Notes: generated by a model not told the origin, from the sequence alone. 64,000 nt of DNA from Comamonadaceae bacterium (GCA_027485235.1 JAIXRJ010000011.1:1-64000); one strand, 5' to 3'; counted from the first letter of the stretch, positions 54,797-63,943 are shown. Translations and numbers: made by a program.

Positions 54797-55735
54797 TCAG
54801 ATCAGCGCGAGGGCTGCTCGGGCCTGGCCAAGGCGGGAGGCACCCGGTGGCTTTTGAGAGATGGCTGACTTTTGCATCCTGGCGAGCACATCATCGAAGG
54901 TGGCAATGCCGTCCACCATCTTGGCGGCAAGGGCTGCATCGGCACCCAACACCCTGCCTTCGCCCATGCCACCTCGCACATCAGCAACCGAGACGACTCG
55001 GCCCTTGGCCACGGCTTTGATGAAGGCGTTGTAGTAATCGTCCACACGAGACTGCATGAAGGCCTGCGCCTCTGGGTCCAGCGGCACATACGGGTTGCCC
55101 TCGACCTTGAACTTGCCTGCCGAGATCAGGGTGGGTTTAACCCCCTCCTCTTCCAGCGCCTTCGAGTAATCAAAGTGGGCCTGCCAGACACCGATGGAGC
55201 CCACCTCGCCACCCGGGGTGACATAGAACTCACCGGCCGAGCAGCCGATCCAATAGGCGGCCGAGGCGGCCAGGCTGTTGGCCACGGCCACCACGGGCTT
55301 TTGCGCCCGGGCTTTGACGATCTCGGTGGCCAGCTCGGCCACACCGTAGACGCTGCCGCCCGGGCTGTCGATGTCGATCAGGATCTGGCCCACAGTGTCA
55401 TCCGCAAGGACCTGGCGCAAGGCGCTGGTGAATTTCTGGGTGCTGATGCTGCCAGGGCCAGAGATGTCATCGACCATGTTGCCGCGCTGCGTGACCACCC
55501 CATACAGGGGCAGGACCGCGATGCCAGCTCCGGCATTGGAAGCGGCACGATCTGAGGCGAACTGTTTGCGCGTGTCGCGCAGAACCCGGTCCGCATTCAC
55601 CTGAAACAAGGTTTCGTCGCTGGGCGGCTCATCTGAGGACCAGCGGGTAAGAACAGCGGTCATGGCCTGCAAACGCTCGGGCATGAGCGCCCACGGCGTG
55701 GTCAGGAATTCAGAAATCAGAAGATGTTTGTTCAT
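54797..55735 (-). CDS. Prohead protease, S49 (SppA/ClpP-like) family
   Basis: A 312-residue serine protease: IAVLPLYGVVTQRG, the ILIDIDSPGGSVYG turn, and ANSLAASAAYWIG with the catalytic Ser, plus VGSIGVWQAHFDYSKALEEEG. In phages of this group S49 proteases mature the capsid by removing the delta domain. The ATG overlaps the portal TGA (ATGA), implying coupling. Confidence 0.9.
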   Translation of the reverse strand: MNKHLLISEFLTTPWALMPERLQAMTAVLTRWSSDEPPSDETLFQVNADRVLRDTRKQFASDRAASNAGAGIAVLPLYGVVTQRGNMVDDISGPGSISTQKFTSALRQVLADDTVGQILIDIDSPGGSVYGVAELATEIVKARAQKPVVAVANSLAASAAYWIGCSAGEFYVTPGGEVGSIGVWQAHFDYSKALEEEGVKPTLISAGKFKVEGNPYVPLDPEAQAFMQSRVDDYYNAFIKAVAKGRVVSVADVRGGMGEGRVLGADAALAAKMVDGIATFDDVLARMQKSAISQKPPGASRLGQARAALALI

Positions 55736-57219
55736 GTGGAGTTTCCAAGTTGGATCAGCGCCTTGAGCAGCACTGGTTCATCGGTAGACGGTTGAGATAG
55801 CGCCCAGGCACGCACCACGGGCTCTTGCAGGCCCAGGGCTTGGGCAATGAGCGTGATTTCCTGCGCGTCCAAGCTGCCCTTCTTGCTGATGCGCCGGGCC
55901 AGACGCTGGACGTTGGCTTCAATGAGCTTGCGCAATCGTTTGCTCATTTGTTGATCAGGCTCGACCGGCATGTCTGCGTCGGCTGCGTCTGCCGGGTCTT
56001 TCCCTTCGCCTTCTGACTCCTGCGCTTCGGCGTCCTCTTCTTCAATCATGTTCAGCGGCCTGAGCGGTTGATCGAGTCCTTTGATCGGATTGAGGTTCTC
56101 GGCGATGCGGGCCTCGTTGCGGGTGAGCCAGCCGTTTTGGATGCCGCTTTGGTAGTAGGCCGAGCGACTGGCTGCATCGCCGCGCATCAGGTTGGCGAAG
56201 TCAAATTCGATTTCGAGCTCATCGCCGTCCAGCATCAGGTCCGCTTCGATCGAAGCCTCCCAACGCTCAGCCCAGGGCGTCATGGTGTGCATGACGAATT
56301 CCAGGCTCTGCTGCTCTATATTGGAGAACGTCGCCCGGTCGAGGTCCGCGATCATATGTGGCGGCACCCGAAACAGGCGAGCGATGTCCGTGATCTGGAA
56401 CTTGCGCAGCTCCAGGAACTGGGCGTCCTTGTTCGTGACACCCACCTCATGGAACTTCATGCCGTTTTCCAGCACCAGCACCTTGCCCCGGTTCGCTCCG
56501 GATTGGGCGGCCTGGTAGGACTCCCTGAACACCCGCTTGGCCTCGGCATCCTTGAAGTTGCCCGGGAACTCGATCCAGCCCCCTGTGGGTTTGGCATCGT
56601 TGTTGAAGAACCGTGCGCCATAGTCCTGCGCGGCCAATGCCATGCCAAGGCTCTCACGGGAAAGCTCGATGGGACTCAGGCCCAGCAAGCCGTCCGAGGA
56701 CAGACCCCTCAGGTGCCAGACCTCGCCACGCGGCAGGACCAGCTCGTGACCCGTCTGGTTCTGAATCCGGTAGCGGTAGTCACCTTCAGCGAGCAGCTCC
56801 ATGCGCACCCGATCCGGATGAACTGGGATCAGCTCGGTGATCTCGCCTCGGCCGTTGGCCAGGATCTGGCAAAAGGCGTTGCCACGCAGGGCCAGGTGCC
56901 CCTGCAGCATCTCGCGCCACTCGAACGGGTTCTGGTACCGATTGGGCTTCTTGCCTAACAAGCGGTATAGCCAGTGGTCCGTCACCCGGTCCTTGCCGCC
57001 ATCTGCTCGAGCACGGTAGACCACAAGTGGCAGCGAGGCCATGGTCTCGGACAGGATGCGCACGCAGGCATAGACCGCTGCCAGGCGCATGGCCGAATCG
57101 GCCGAGACGCGCATGCCCGAGACGCTACGCACCGATACAGGCTCAAAAAAGAAATCGCCCCATGGGGAGCGATCACTTGCGGAAGCCTTGAATCGGTCAA
57201 AGAGGTTGAAGATTCCCAT
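55732..57219 (-). CDS. Portal protein, HK97 family
   Basis: A 495-residue protein with the portal pattern AVYACVRILSETMASLPLVVYRA, NPFEWREMLQGHLALRGNAFCQI, PRGEVWHLRGLSSDGLLGLSPIELSRE and FRVPPHMIADLDRATFSNIEQQS. It forms the dodecameric ring for DNA passage. The acidic C-terminal stretch (EEEDAEAQESEGEGKD) is followed by a helical end. It lies between terminase and protease genes as usual. Confidence 0.92.
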   Translation of the reverse strand: MGIFNLFDRFKASASDRSPWGDFFFEPVSVRSVSGMRVSADSAMRLAAVYACVRILSETMASLPLVVYRARADGGKDRVTDHWLYRLLGKKPNRYQNPFEWREMLQGHLALRGNAFCQILANGRGEITELIPVHPDRVRMELLAEGDYRYRIQNQTGHELVLPRGEVWHLRGLSSDGLLGLSPIELSRESLGMALAAQDYGARFFNNDAKPTGGWIEFPGNFKDAEAKRVFRESYQAAQSGANRGKVLVLENGMKFHEVGVTNKDAQFLELRKFQITDIARLFRVPPHMIADLDRATFSNIEQQSLEFVMHTMTPWAERWEASIEADLMLDGDELEIEFDFANLMRGDAASRSAYYQSGIQNGWLTRNEARIAENLNPIKGLDQPLRPLNMIEEEDAEAQESEGEGKDPADAADADMPVEPDQQMSKRLRKLIEANVQRLARRISKKGSLDAQEITLIAQALGLQEPVVRAWALSQPSTDEPVLLKALIQLGNST

Positions 57220-57251
57220 CGGTGGTGTCAGAAAACGCGCTTGCCGTCTCG

Positions 57252-58958
57252 TTAGAGCAGCATCAGCTCATAGTCGGATCCCAGCACCACCGAGTCCCCC
57301 GGTTTGATTGCCCGTGAGAGGGCCATGATCAGTGCCACGATGCCGTCGATCTTGTTTTCTGCTCGCTCCTTGCGCGGGTAAATGTTGTCTTTGACGTCCG
57401 TGTGGGCCACCACGTTGCTGGCCATCCAGGCCAATACCGGGTCGCCGTCATGGACGAGCTTCTTTTGCAGGACCAGGGCTTCAAGCGTCTTCATCGGTTC
57501 GCTGAAATTGAGCACCGTAGGACGCACCTCGATCATGGGCAGGCCCTCGGAGAGCATCCGTGTGGACAGCTGTGTGGCCTGAAACGGATCGAAGGCCACG
57601 GCTTCCACCGAAAACCGGGTTGCGATGTCCTGCAAATCGGCCTCGATCCAGCTGAAGTCGATCACGTTGCCCGGCGTCACAGACAGGCGTCCGGTATGGG
57701 CCCAGCCTTCGTACTGGCTGTTGCCAGCAGCCTGGACCGTGTCCTCTGGCAGGTAGTACTTGCCAAACACGGCATATGCGTCGGCTATGTCGGGATGCTG
57801 AAACACCATGACGAGCGCTGCAATGTCCGTCTTGCTGGCCAGGTCCAGGCCCACCCAGCAGGGCTGGCCCAAGAACTGGTCCAGCTCCAGATCGGGGTTG
57901 GTGTTCGCGTCCCAGGCCCGCATGTCCATCCAGGCCTTGTCCGCGCTCACCCACTCGTTGAGGTGCTTGGTCTTGAAGTTGTTGACCGCGCTGGGCAACT
58001 GCATGGCCTTGGCCTGCAGGGGAGTCAGGATCTCCTCACGGACCGAGATGCCCCAGTTGGGATTGGCCTTGATGAGGGAGTCCTTGATCGTCCAGTCGTC
58101 CCCTTCATCGAGGCCGTAAATGATCCCGAACTGAGAGTCGTCCTCGAACACCCGGTTGAGCAGCTTGGTGACAAAGCTCCTGACCTCGTAACAAATCCCC
58201 GAGCGGTTGCTGCCAGCCGTGGTGATCACCCACAGCAGTGAGTTGTCCCGCTTGCCGGTACCGGTCTCCACCACGTCATAGACCGTTCGGGTTTTGTGGG
58301 CGTGCAACTCGTCGATGCAACCGAAGTGGATGTTCAAGCCGTCGAGCGTGGAGCCTTCTGCCGAGAGCGCCTCGAACTTGGAGCCGGTCTGGAGCACATG
58401 CATGTTGTGCGCACCAACATTGACGGCAAAACGGTTCCGAAATCCCGGGCTCAGGCGTGCCATGGTCTGGGCATCGCCAAAGACAATGCGGGCCTGATCC
58501 CTTGTAGTGGCCAACGAATACACCTCAGCGCCACCCTCGCGGTCGGCTGCCAGCATGTACAGACCAACTGCCGAGGACAGGGTGGACTTGGCGTTGCCCC
58601 GAGGCACTTCGATGTAGGATCGCCTGAAGCGGCGCTTGCCGTCTGATTTGACCCACCCAAAGACCGTGGACAGGATGAACACCTGCCAGGGCTCCAGAAC
58701 GATCATCTTGCTGGCCAGCGGGCCTTTGACGTGGGGCAGTCGCTCAATGAAGGCGCACAGGTTGTCCGCTGGCCGGTAGGGCCTGCCATAGCGGTCAAGC
58801 AGTTCCGGGTTGAACTGGTAGAGACTGCTCTTGCGTTTGAAACGGATCAGGTCATCGAGCTGGCGTTTGCAGGCTTTCTGGACCCACTCGCAGGTCAGGA
58901 TCTCATGGGAGACAACGCGCTGTGCATATTGTTTGGCGCTCGCGGCATATCCACTCAT
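57252..58958 (-). CDS. Terminase large subunit
   Basis: A 568-residue packaging motor. The ATPase domain has the Walker A-like EVPRGNAKSTLSS and Walker B LNIHFGCIDELHAH with the CDS-type coupling motif VITTAGSN; the nuclease domain has the acidic residues in CWVGLDLASKTDIAAL, DPFQATQLS and NKIDGIVALIMALS. It belongs to the HK97/P27-linked group that produces cohesive ends with an HNH partner. It is 15 bp after terS. Confidence 0.95.
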   Translation of the reverse strand: MSGYAASAKQYAQRVVSHEILTCEWVQKACKRQLDDLIRFKRKSSLYQFNPELLDRYGRPYRPADNLCAFIERLPHVKGPLASKMIVLEPWQVFILSTVFGWVKSDGKRRFRRSYIEVPRGNAKSTLSSAVGLYMLAADREGGAEVYSLATTRDQARIVFGDAQTMARLSPGFRNRFAVNVGAHNMHVLQTGSKFEALSAEGSTLDGLNIHFGCIDELHAHKTRTVYDVVETGTGKRDNSLLWVITTAGSNRSGICYEVRSFVTKLLNRVFEDDSQFGIIYGLDEGDDWTIKDSLIKANPNWGISVREEILTPLQAKAMQLPSAVNNFKTKHLNEWVSADKAWMDMRAWDANTNPDLELDQFLGQPCWVGLDLASKTDIAALVMVFQHPDIADAYAVFGKYYLPEDTVQAAGNSQYEGWAHTGRLSVTPGNVIDFSWIEADLQDIATRFSVEAVAFDPFQATQLSTRMLSEGLPMIEVRPTVLNFSEPMKTLEALVLQKKLVHDGDPVLAWMASNVVAHTDVKDNIYPRKERAENKIDGIVALIMALSRAIKPGDSVVLGSDYELMLL

Positions 58959-58973
58959 CGCTTGCTCTCGGTC

Positions 58974-59435
58974 TTACCCAACAATGTCCTCCCAAAGATC
59001 GAGCTCTTCGCCCGGTCGCTCGTTTGGAATGGAGATGCGCGAGCGAGACGCTGGGGTGAACCCCATCTCGATCGCAGCCTTGGTCATGATCTGGGCCTGC
59101 TTGTTGGCAATGGCCAAGTACGGCGATTGCATGGGCACACCGCTATGGGGTGCCTTCACCAGAAGTCCCGTCTTGCCGATGCCCGCCTGAGCCTGCCGGT
59201 AGAGATCTGCTGCACAAGCCCAGATCTCCAGCACGGACATGTCGAGCTTGCGGATCAGCGTGGGCGGGGCACATTCAAGTGCGTAGCGCCAGGCAGCCTT
59301 GGCACCCTCAGGCATGTAGTCCGGGGGCTCGACCAGCAAGCCCTCTGGGACGGGCTCGTGGTAGTTGGTCCGGCATGGCTGCAAGGTCCCTTTGATCTGC
59401 TTGACTTGAGTCGGCAGTGGCTTGCGTCCACCCAT
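58974..59435 (-). CDS. Terminase small subunit, P27 family
   Basis: A 153-residue protein: MGGRKPLPTQVKQIKGTLQPCR is the typical P27 start, then a helical centre (LIRKLDMSVLEIWACAADLYRQAQ) and the conserved end MTKAAIEMGFTPASRSRI. It recognises the packaging site. The 153 bp between this and the HNH gene contain G5-ATA-C5 hairpins and no gene; the cos site is expected near here. Confidence 0.9.
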   Translation of the reverse strand: MGGRKPLPTQVKQIKGTLQPCRTNYHEPVPEGLLVEPPDYMPEGAKAAWRYALECAPPTLIRKLDMSVLEIWACAADLYRQAQAGIGKTGLLVKAPHSGVPMQSPYLAIANKQAQIMTKAAIEMGFTPASRSRISIPNERPGEELDLWEDIVG

Positions 59436-59588
59436 AAATCACCCGCTTGGTTTGATGTTCATCTGATGCACTGCCTTTGTTGCAGGCTTTGGGGGATACC
59501 CCCCCTTGTTCAATTTGCACGCACAAAAATTTGCGCAAGCGCACGCATCTCGGGCGCCAGTCTGTAGAGATTCAGACCCCCTACCCCC

Positions 59589-59969
59589 TTAGGAGGGGGC
59601 CTGGTTGCGCAGGTATGCCGTCTCTGAGGCGGTCTTGGCGTTGTGACAGGGCACGCACAGGCTTTGCAGGTTTGAGCGTTCAAAGCGCTCACCGCCAAGC
59701 TTCACCGGAACGATGTGATCGACGACCTTGGCTGGTTGCAACAAGCCCTTGGCCTGGCACCTGCAGCAAAGCGGGTTATCCCGTAGCACCGCTGCACGGG
59801 TGTTGCGCCACCTGGCCGATTGATAAAAGCCCAGCTCCGTATCAAACCCTCTGCGCGCACGCCCGTACTCACGGTGCACTTGCGACTGGTGATTGGCGCA
59901 GTAACCAGGCACGTTGAGCACCTGTGCGCAACCCGGGTAACGGCATGGAGTGGGCGCACTTCGCGGCAT
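59589..59969 (-). CDS. HNH endonuclease next to terminase
   Basis: A 126-residue nuclease: two Cys pairs at the start (CRYPGC, CANH), a YQSARWRNTRAAVLRDNPLCCRC segment, then the ββα-metal motif DHIVPVKLGGERFERSNLQSLCVPCHN with the catalytic His. HNH proteins beside P27-type terminases are needed for cos cleavage in HK97-like phages. A CCCCCT/AGGGGG hairpin (59584-59599) overlaps its stop. Confidence 0.9.
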   Translation of the reverse strand: MPRSAPTPCRYPGCAQVLNVPGYCANHQSQVHREYGRARRGFDTELGFYQSARWRNTRAAVLRDNPLCCRCQAKGLLQPAKVVDHIVPVKLGGERFERSNLQSLCVPCHNAKTASETAYLRNQAPS

Positions 59970-60076
59970 CTCAATCGTCTTTCAAGGAATAAGCGACAGC
60001 TTCAAAAATTGACTTGGCTTCACCTTGATTCAGAGCGTCAATCCATCACATTGGATGAACGAAAGGAACCAAGCCA

Positions 60077-60283
60077 ATGAAACAAAACAAGGACCTGAAC
60101 AAGCTGCTGGAGCAGATCGCTCTGAAGCATTTCTTTATCGAAACGCTGGAGACACAGCACAGTGATCGCCTGGACTTCCACGACGTCTCGGTCTGGGCCG
60201 TCAAGAGCGCACTGGAGGCTGCTTACGCCGCAGGGATCGAAGCAGGAAAAAACACATCAACAACATCGAAAGGCAAACAATGA
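60077..60283 (+). CDS. Small phage protein, DUF6900-like
   Basis: Sixty-eight residues: NKLLEQIALKHFFIETLETQHSDRLDFHDVSVWAVKSALEAAYAAG. The ETLE..SD.LDFHDV.VW..K.ALEAAY pattern is one I associate with DUF6900. Function unknown. AAGGA lies upstream of the ATG, and its stop overlaps the next gene (ATGA). First gene of a short rightward set that diverges from the late genes. Confidence 0.75.
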   Translation: MKQNKDLNKLLEQIALKHFFIETLETQHSDRLDFHDVSVWAVKSALEAAYAAGIEAGKNTSTTSKGKQ

Positions 60284-60723
60284 AACTCACGGACACCCAA
60301 CGCGCGCTGCTCGAAGCGGCTGCACAGCATCCTCAAAAGAAACTCATCAACTTCCCCGACACCCTCAAGGGCGGGGCTCGTATCAAGGTGCTCACCTCGA
60401 TGCACAACGCCGAGCTCATAGAGCCAAGCGCCGCAGAGCCTGCGGTGTACGTGGCCACAGCCACAGGGCTGCAGGCGATTGGGATAACGAATCACGCGAC
60501 GCGCGCCAAGCGTGAGGGCACCAAGCAAGCCGTACTGATTGAGCTGCTCAATCGCGCAGAAGGTGCGACGCTGTCCCAGATGACCGAGGCCACAGGTTGG
60601 CAGGTTCACACGGTGCGAGGCGCCATGGCTGGAGCCCTCAAGAAGAAGCTGGGCCTGGAGATCACATCAGAAAAGCAAACCGGTGCAGACCGCATCTACC
60701 GAATCACCAACCAATCTGCCTGA
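60280..60723 (+). CDS. DUF3489 domain protein
   Basis: A 147-residue protein with two winged-helix-like parts: the N-terminal LTDTQRALLEAAAQHPQ, and the C-terminal TKQAVLIELLNRAEGATLSQMTEATGWQVHTVRGAMAGALKKKLGLEI, which is the hallmark of DUF3489. Probably binds DNA; its role in phages is unknown. Coupled to the gene before it through ATGA. Confidence 0.8.
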   Translation: MKLTDTQRALLEAAAQHPQKKLINFPDTLKGGARIKVLTSMHNAELIEPSAAEPAVYVATATGLQAIGITNHATRAKREGTKQAVLIELLNRAEGATLSQMTEATGWQVHTVRGAMAGALKKKLGLEITSEKQTGADRIYRITNQSA

Positions 60724-60730
60724 GGTTCAC

Positions 60731-61090
60731 ATGAAAACCATGACCATCACGATTGAACGTAAACCATTGACCATCCACTTCGATGGCAAAGACATGCAAG
60801 TCGAAGAGCTCGGCATCCGTCTGCCCTTTGGCCGCAAGCCCGCGACCATGAGCGAGATCGCTGGCAGCGAAGACTGCACCGTCTACATCACCGAGACCCG
60901 CGAGATGGAGCCTGCAGAGTTCGACCACTTTGCGAGGAACCTTCTCCAGTCTCGTGACTGGCTGGGTGGCAAGGGTGGCTATTACGGAGATGGCAGGCTG
61001 TGCGTCGAAGTGCATGCACCCGGTCGCCCTTACCTCTTCATCGATCCCTCTGGGTCGGACTACGGTCGCTATTGCGCACGCCTTGGCTGA
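60731..61090 (+). CDS. Hypothetical phage protein
   Basis: 119 residues from the ATG at 60731, with GAGGT 5 nt upstream; the open frame begins earlier (60683) inside the previous gene. The first half is beta-rich (MTITIERKPLTIHFDGKDMQV), the second has DHFARNLLQSRDWLGGKGGYYGDGRLCVEVHAPGRPYLFIDPSGSDYGRY. I do not recognise a domain. Likely real by position, codon use and start signal. Confidence 0.6.
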   Translation: MKTMTITIERKPLTIHFDGKDMQVEELGIRLPFGRKPATMSEIAGSEDCTVYITETREMEPAEFDHFARNLLQSRDWLGGKGGYYGDGRLCVEVHAPGRPYLFIDPSGSDYGRYCARLG

Positions 61091-61189
61091 TCAGTCTCAG
61101 ATTAGCGACAGATCAAAAATATTTGATGAATCGCTTTACTTCAATACCAAGTAGAGCGTTCATACAGGCATCGCAACAAGGACAAGCCA

Positions 61190-61549
61190 ATGAGCAACAA
61201 CGCAATACCGACGACACAAAACGAGGCCTGGGGGTTTTGGGGAACGATGGGTGGCCACGCCAGCGTGGCCTGGCCGATGGCTATAACCCAAGTTGCCGAG
61301 GCCACAGGCGAACCATTTGAGTCGGTACGAGCCTTTCTGGACAGCAAGCAAGGCAGGCATTTCGCAGACTCGGTCCAGGACGGTTTGGCCTCAGGCCTTG
61401 CAATGGACGCCGCTGTTGCCAAAGCCGTCACCAAGTGGATGGACTGGAAGATTGGCCGTTTCACCGCACGCGAAACTGGCATACCAAAGGGCCTGCCCTA
61501 CCTGACCGGGTTTGTGATTCACTGTAGCCTTGATGAGGTCTGTTACTGA
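61190..61549 (+). CDS. Hypothetical phage protein
   Basis: 119 residues: NEAWGFWGTMGGHASVAWPMAITQVAEATGEPFESVRAFLDSKQGRHFADSVQDGL, then AKAVTKWMDWKIGRFTARETGIPKGLPYLTGF. The regular pattern suggests a small helical protein, possibly DNA- or protein-binding, but I recognise no family. Its stop overlaps the convergent methyltransferase stop by 7 bp. Confidence 0.6.
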   Translation: MSNNAIPTTQNEAWGFWGTMGGHASVAWPMAITQVAEATGEPFESVRAFLDSKQGRHFADSVQDGLASGLAMDAAVAKAVTKWMDWKIGRFTARETGIPKGLPYLTGFVIHCSLDEVCY

Positions 61550-62802
61550 ACCACAGGCTCACTGCTTTTGGCTGAACCTGCGTTGGCAAATGACACGCCA
61601 TCGTCCTCACGCATCGCTTGCTGGCCGGTGTAGTCCTCCCAGCGCTTGATGATCACATCCACGAACTTTGGATCAAGCTCAATGAGACGGGCATGACGCC
61701 CAGTCTTCTCACTTGCGATCAGGGTGGTGCCGGAGCCACCAAACAGGTCCAGCACGATGTCCCGGCTCTTCGATGAATTCTTGATGGCCCGCTCGACCAG
61801 CTCGACTGGTTTCATGGTCGGGTGCAAGTCGTTGACCCGGGGCTTGTTGTAGTTCCAGATGTCCGACTGGTCCCGGTCCCCGCACCAGAAGTGGTCCGAT
61901 CCCTGTTTCCAGCCATACAAGATGGGTTCGTACTGGCGCTGGTAATCCGCGCGTCCGAGTGTGAAGGTGTTCTTGGACCAGATGATGAACGTGGACCACT
62001 TACCGCCTGCCTTGATCCAGGCCTTTTGCAGGGTGTGCAGCTCAGATGAGCTCATACACACGTAGCAAGCGCCCTTTGTGACCACAAGCAGGTTCAGACA
62101 GGCGTCATAGAGAAACTGGAAGAACCCCTCACCCAGATCGTCGTTCATGATGCGCCGGTCTTTGCCGCGCATCTTATCCTTGGCGCTTTTGCCATAGTCC
62201 ACGTTGTAGGGTGGATCGGTGAAGGCCATGTCGGCCAGTTGGCCACCCATGAGGCGTTCCACATCCGACAGTACGGTCGAGTCACCACAAAGGAGGCGGT
62301 GGTTGCCGAGAATCCACAAGTCCCCAGGTCTGGATACCGGGTCTACTGGTGCTTCTGGGATTGCGTCATCTTCAGTCAAACCACCGCCTGATTCGTCTCC
62401 GTTCAGAAGCTCTTCGAGCTGCTTGTCGGTAAAGCCCATCAGGTCAAGATCAAAGTCGGCCGCTTTGAGTTCAGCCAACTCGAGTTTCAGGAGCTCATCG
62501 TCCCAGCCCGCGTTCTCTGCGAGACGGTTATCGGCCAGGATGTAGGCCTTCTTCTGCTCGGGTGTCAGGTGACCCAGTTCGATGACCGGCACCTCCTTGA
62601 GGCCCAGCTTGCGCGCCGCCATCAAGCGACCGTGTCCTGCGATCAGGCCCTTGGAACCGTCCGTGAGGATCGGGTTGGTCCAGCCGAACTCGGTGATCGA
62701 GGCCGCGATTTGCGCCACTTGTGTATCGCTGTGGGTGCGGGCATTGCGGGCATAGGGGACGAGTGCGTCCACTGGGACCATGCGGATCTCAGGATGATTC
62801 AT
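61543..62802 (-). CDS. ParB-like domain fused to a β-class DNA methyltransferase
   Basis: 419 residues from the ATG at 62802 (MNHPEIRMVPVDALVPYARN); the open frame goes on to 62910. Residues ~5-100 form a ParB/Srx-like domain (NARTHSDTQVAQIAASITEFGWTNPIL, GHGRLMAARKLG). The methyltransferase follows: motif IV DPPY (FTDPPYNVDYG) comes before motif I (VLDLFGGSGTTL), the order of the β group that methylates N6-adenine or N4-cytosine. Such phage fusions probably protect phage DNA from restriction. There is no good Shine-Dalgarno, and a strong hairpin stands just upstream of the start. Confidence 0.9.
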   Translation of the reverse strand: MNHPEIRMVPVDALVPYARNARTHSDTQVAQIAASITEFGWTNPILTDGSKGLIAGHGRLMAARKLGLKEVPVIELGHLTPEQKKAYILADNRLAENAGWDDELLKLELAELKAADFDLDLMGFTDKQLEELLNGDESGGGLTEDDAIPEAPVDPVSRPGDLWILGNHRLLCGDSTVLSDVERLMGGQLADMAFTDPPYNVDYGKSAKDKMRGKDRRIMNDDLGEGFFQFLYDACLNLLVVTKGACYVCMSSSELHTLQKAWIKAGGKWSTFIIWSKNTFTLGRADYQRQYEPILYGWKQGSDHFWCGDRDQSDIWNYNKPRVNDLHPTMKPVELVERAIKNSSKSRDIVLDLFGGSGTTLIASEKTGRHARLIELDPKFVDVIIKRWEDYTGQQAMREDDGVSFANAGSAKSSEPVVQ

Positions 62803-62820
62803 GGGAAATGACCGGGAACG

Positions 62821-62845
62821 CCCATGGCGGCTCAAGCGCCATGGG
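62821..62845 (-). promoter_or_regulatory. 9-bp hairpin just upstream of the methyltransferase start
   Basis: CCCATGGCG (62821-62829) and CGCCATGGG (62837-62845) are perfect inverted copies with a 7-nt loop. On the minus strand this hairpin ends 18 nt before the methyltransferase ATG, where no Shine-Dalgarno is visible. It could act as an operator or as an mRNA structure that controls translation. Confidence 0.5.
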
Positions 62846-63003
62846 ACGCTGGAGCCGATCAGGCAAGGTGAAGGTTTGATGGGCTGAGCCCCACACCTTG
62901 AAGAACTCAAGGTGAATCGAATCGGTCCGCATGAAGCAATTGCTGCTCACACACTTATATCGACCGTAGCCGAAAATGTATCGGTAAATCGCCGAAATGT
63001 TGC

Positions 63004-63079
63004 AGCGTGTTTTGGCCCCAAAAACCGCGCATTCACGCTTGAACGTAAATAGCGCCGCGCATGACCGCCAAAACACGCT
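63004..63079. repeat. 13-bp inverted repeat in a gene-free stretch
   Basis: AGCGTGTTTTGGC (63004-63016) is inverted at GCCAAAACACGCT (63067-63079), with 50 bp between. It lies in the ~300-bp gap between the DUF6362 stop and the methyltransferase start, where I see no convincing gene. Regulatory function is possible. Confidence 0.55.
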
Positions 63080-63103
63080 AATTTCCTCTCCAGATGACAG
63101 GCC

Positions 63104-63499
63104 TCACTTTTTCAGTGACTGAGCCTGCCGGTTGAGTAGGTCGGCCACCACCTGCATGTCCCGCTTCCAGCGTCTCCACGCCGTGGTACGGTCGCAGGCG
63201 AAGCGCTTGCTGATCTCCACCCAGTCAAATCGCTTGGCCCGCATCCACACCAGGTGCCGCTCGTCGAGTTCCAGCATCTGCACCCAGCGCATAACCTCAA
63301 GCATCCGCTCCACATCCTTGGGCGATGGCGGCGCCATGCGGTACACCCTGTGCGGATCCGGGTAAGCATCGCTTGGCAAGATCACGATGGGCCAGGTGCT
63401 GGCGTAACCCTGCACCGCCACGCATGGCAGGCGCCTGGCGGTTCTGGCCGCATCGACAAAGCGCTCGGCCACCGCTTCGACTGTCCAGACTTCATCCAT
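63104..63499 (-). CDS. DUF6362-like phage protein
   Basis: 131 residues from the ATG at 63499 (MDEVWTVEAVAERF), with GGAGGT just upstream; the frame is open to 63700. The body holds VERMLEVMRWVQMLELDERHLVWMRAKRFDWVEISKRFACDRTTAWRRWKRDM, with a C-terminal helix-turn-helix pattern (WVEISKRFACDRTTAWRRW). Matches what I know as DUF6362, found in phages before terminase or methyltransferase genes. DNA binding is likely. Confidence 0.75.
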   Translation of the reverse strand: MDEVWTVEAVAERFVDAARTARRLPCVAVQGYASTWPIVILPSDAYPDPHRVYRMAPPSPKDVERMLEVMRWVQMLELDERHLVWMRAKRFDWVEISKRFACDRTTAWRRWKRDMQVVADLLNRQAQSLKK

Positions 63500-63734
63500 G
63501 GCCACCTCCCCTGGGTTGAGAGTGACCATGGGCATGGCCATGAACTTGACCATAGAGCCGCTCGCCGATGCTGCGAATGAGCTGGCGCTCCATGAAGTCC
63601 AGGCGCTCGTCATCATGGGAGATGACCAGGATGTGTTGCTCGCGCCATCCCTGGCGCTTGGTGGCCTCGACATCCATGGGCGTAGCCTGCATGCGCCCAA
63701 GGGGCGATGGATAACGTGCTGGAGGGATCTTCAT
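63492..63734 (-). CDS. Small hypothetical phage protein
   Basis: Eighty residues with a His/Gly-rich end (GQVHGHAHGHSQPRGGGHG) that could bind metal. GGAGG lies 7 nt before the ATG at 63734. It overlaps the DUF6362 start by 8 bp and the stop of the gene before it (ATGA). I do not recognise it. Confidence 0.55.
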   Translation of the reverse strand: MKIPPARYPSPLGRMQATPMDVEATKRQGWREQHILVISHDDERLDFMERQLIRSIGERLYGQVHGHAHGHSQPRGGGHG

Positions 63735-63943
63735 ACCTGCCCTCCAAACGAAATATTCCAGTGCGCCGCTGGGAAGTCAAAAACGGACTTGTCCGGTTTT
63801 GACAATGAGACTGACGCTTTGGGCGCAATCAAACATCCATGACTCTTATCTGTATACGCGTACACGCGTAGAGAACAAATGTTCAATAGAGTCAGTTGCG
63901 TCAGAGAACTGGCAACCAGTCCTGTTTTTGAATTTTTTTTCAT
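63731..63943 (-). CDS. Small hypothetical phage protein
   Basis: Seventy residues (starts MKKNSKTGLVASSLTQLTLL). No domain recognised; a hydrophobic stretch near residues 10-30 is present. ATG at 63943 with only a weak GAGAG upstream. The TGA overlaps the next ATG, which favours it being translated. AT-rich DNA before the start may hold its promoter. Confidence 0.4.
   Translation of the reverse strand: MKKNSKTGLVASSLTQLTLLNICSLRVYAYTDKSHGCLIAPKASVSLSKPDKSVFDFPAAHWNISFGGQV

Noticed and set aside
62789-63076. 95-codon minus-strand frame before the methyltransferase
   Set aside because: Starts with GTG inside an inverted repeat, reads through the 9-bp hairpin, and resembles nothing I know; coding potential is doubtful.
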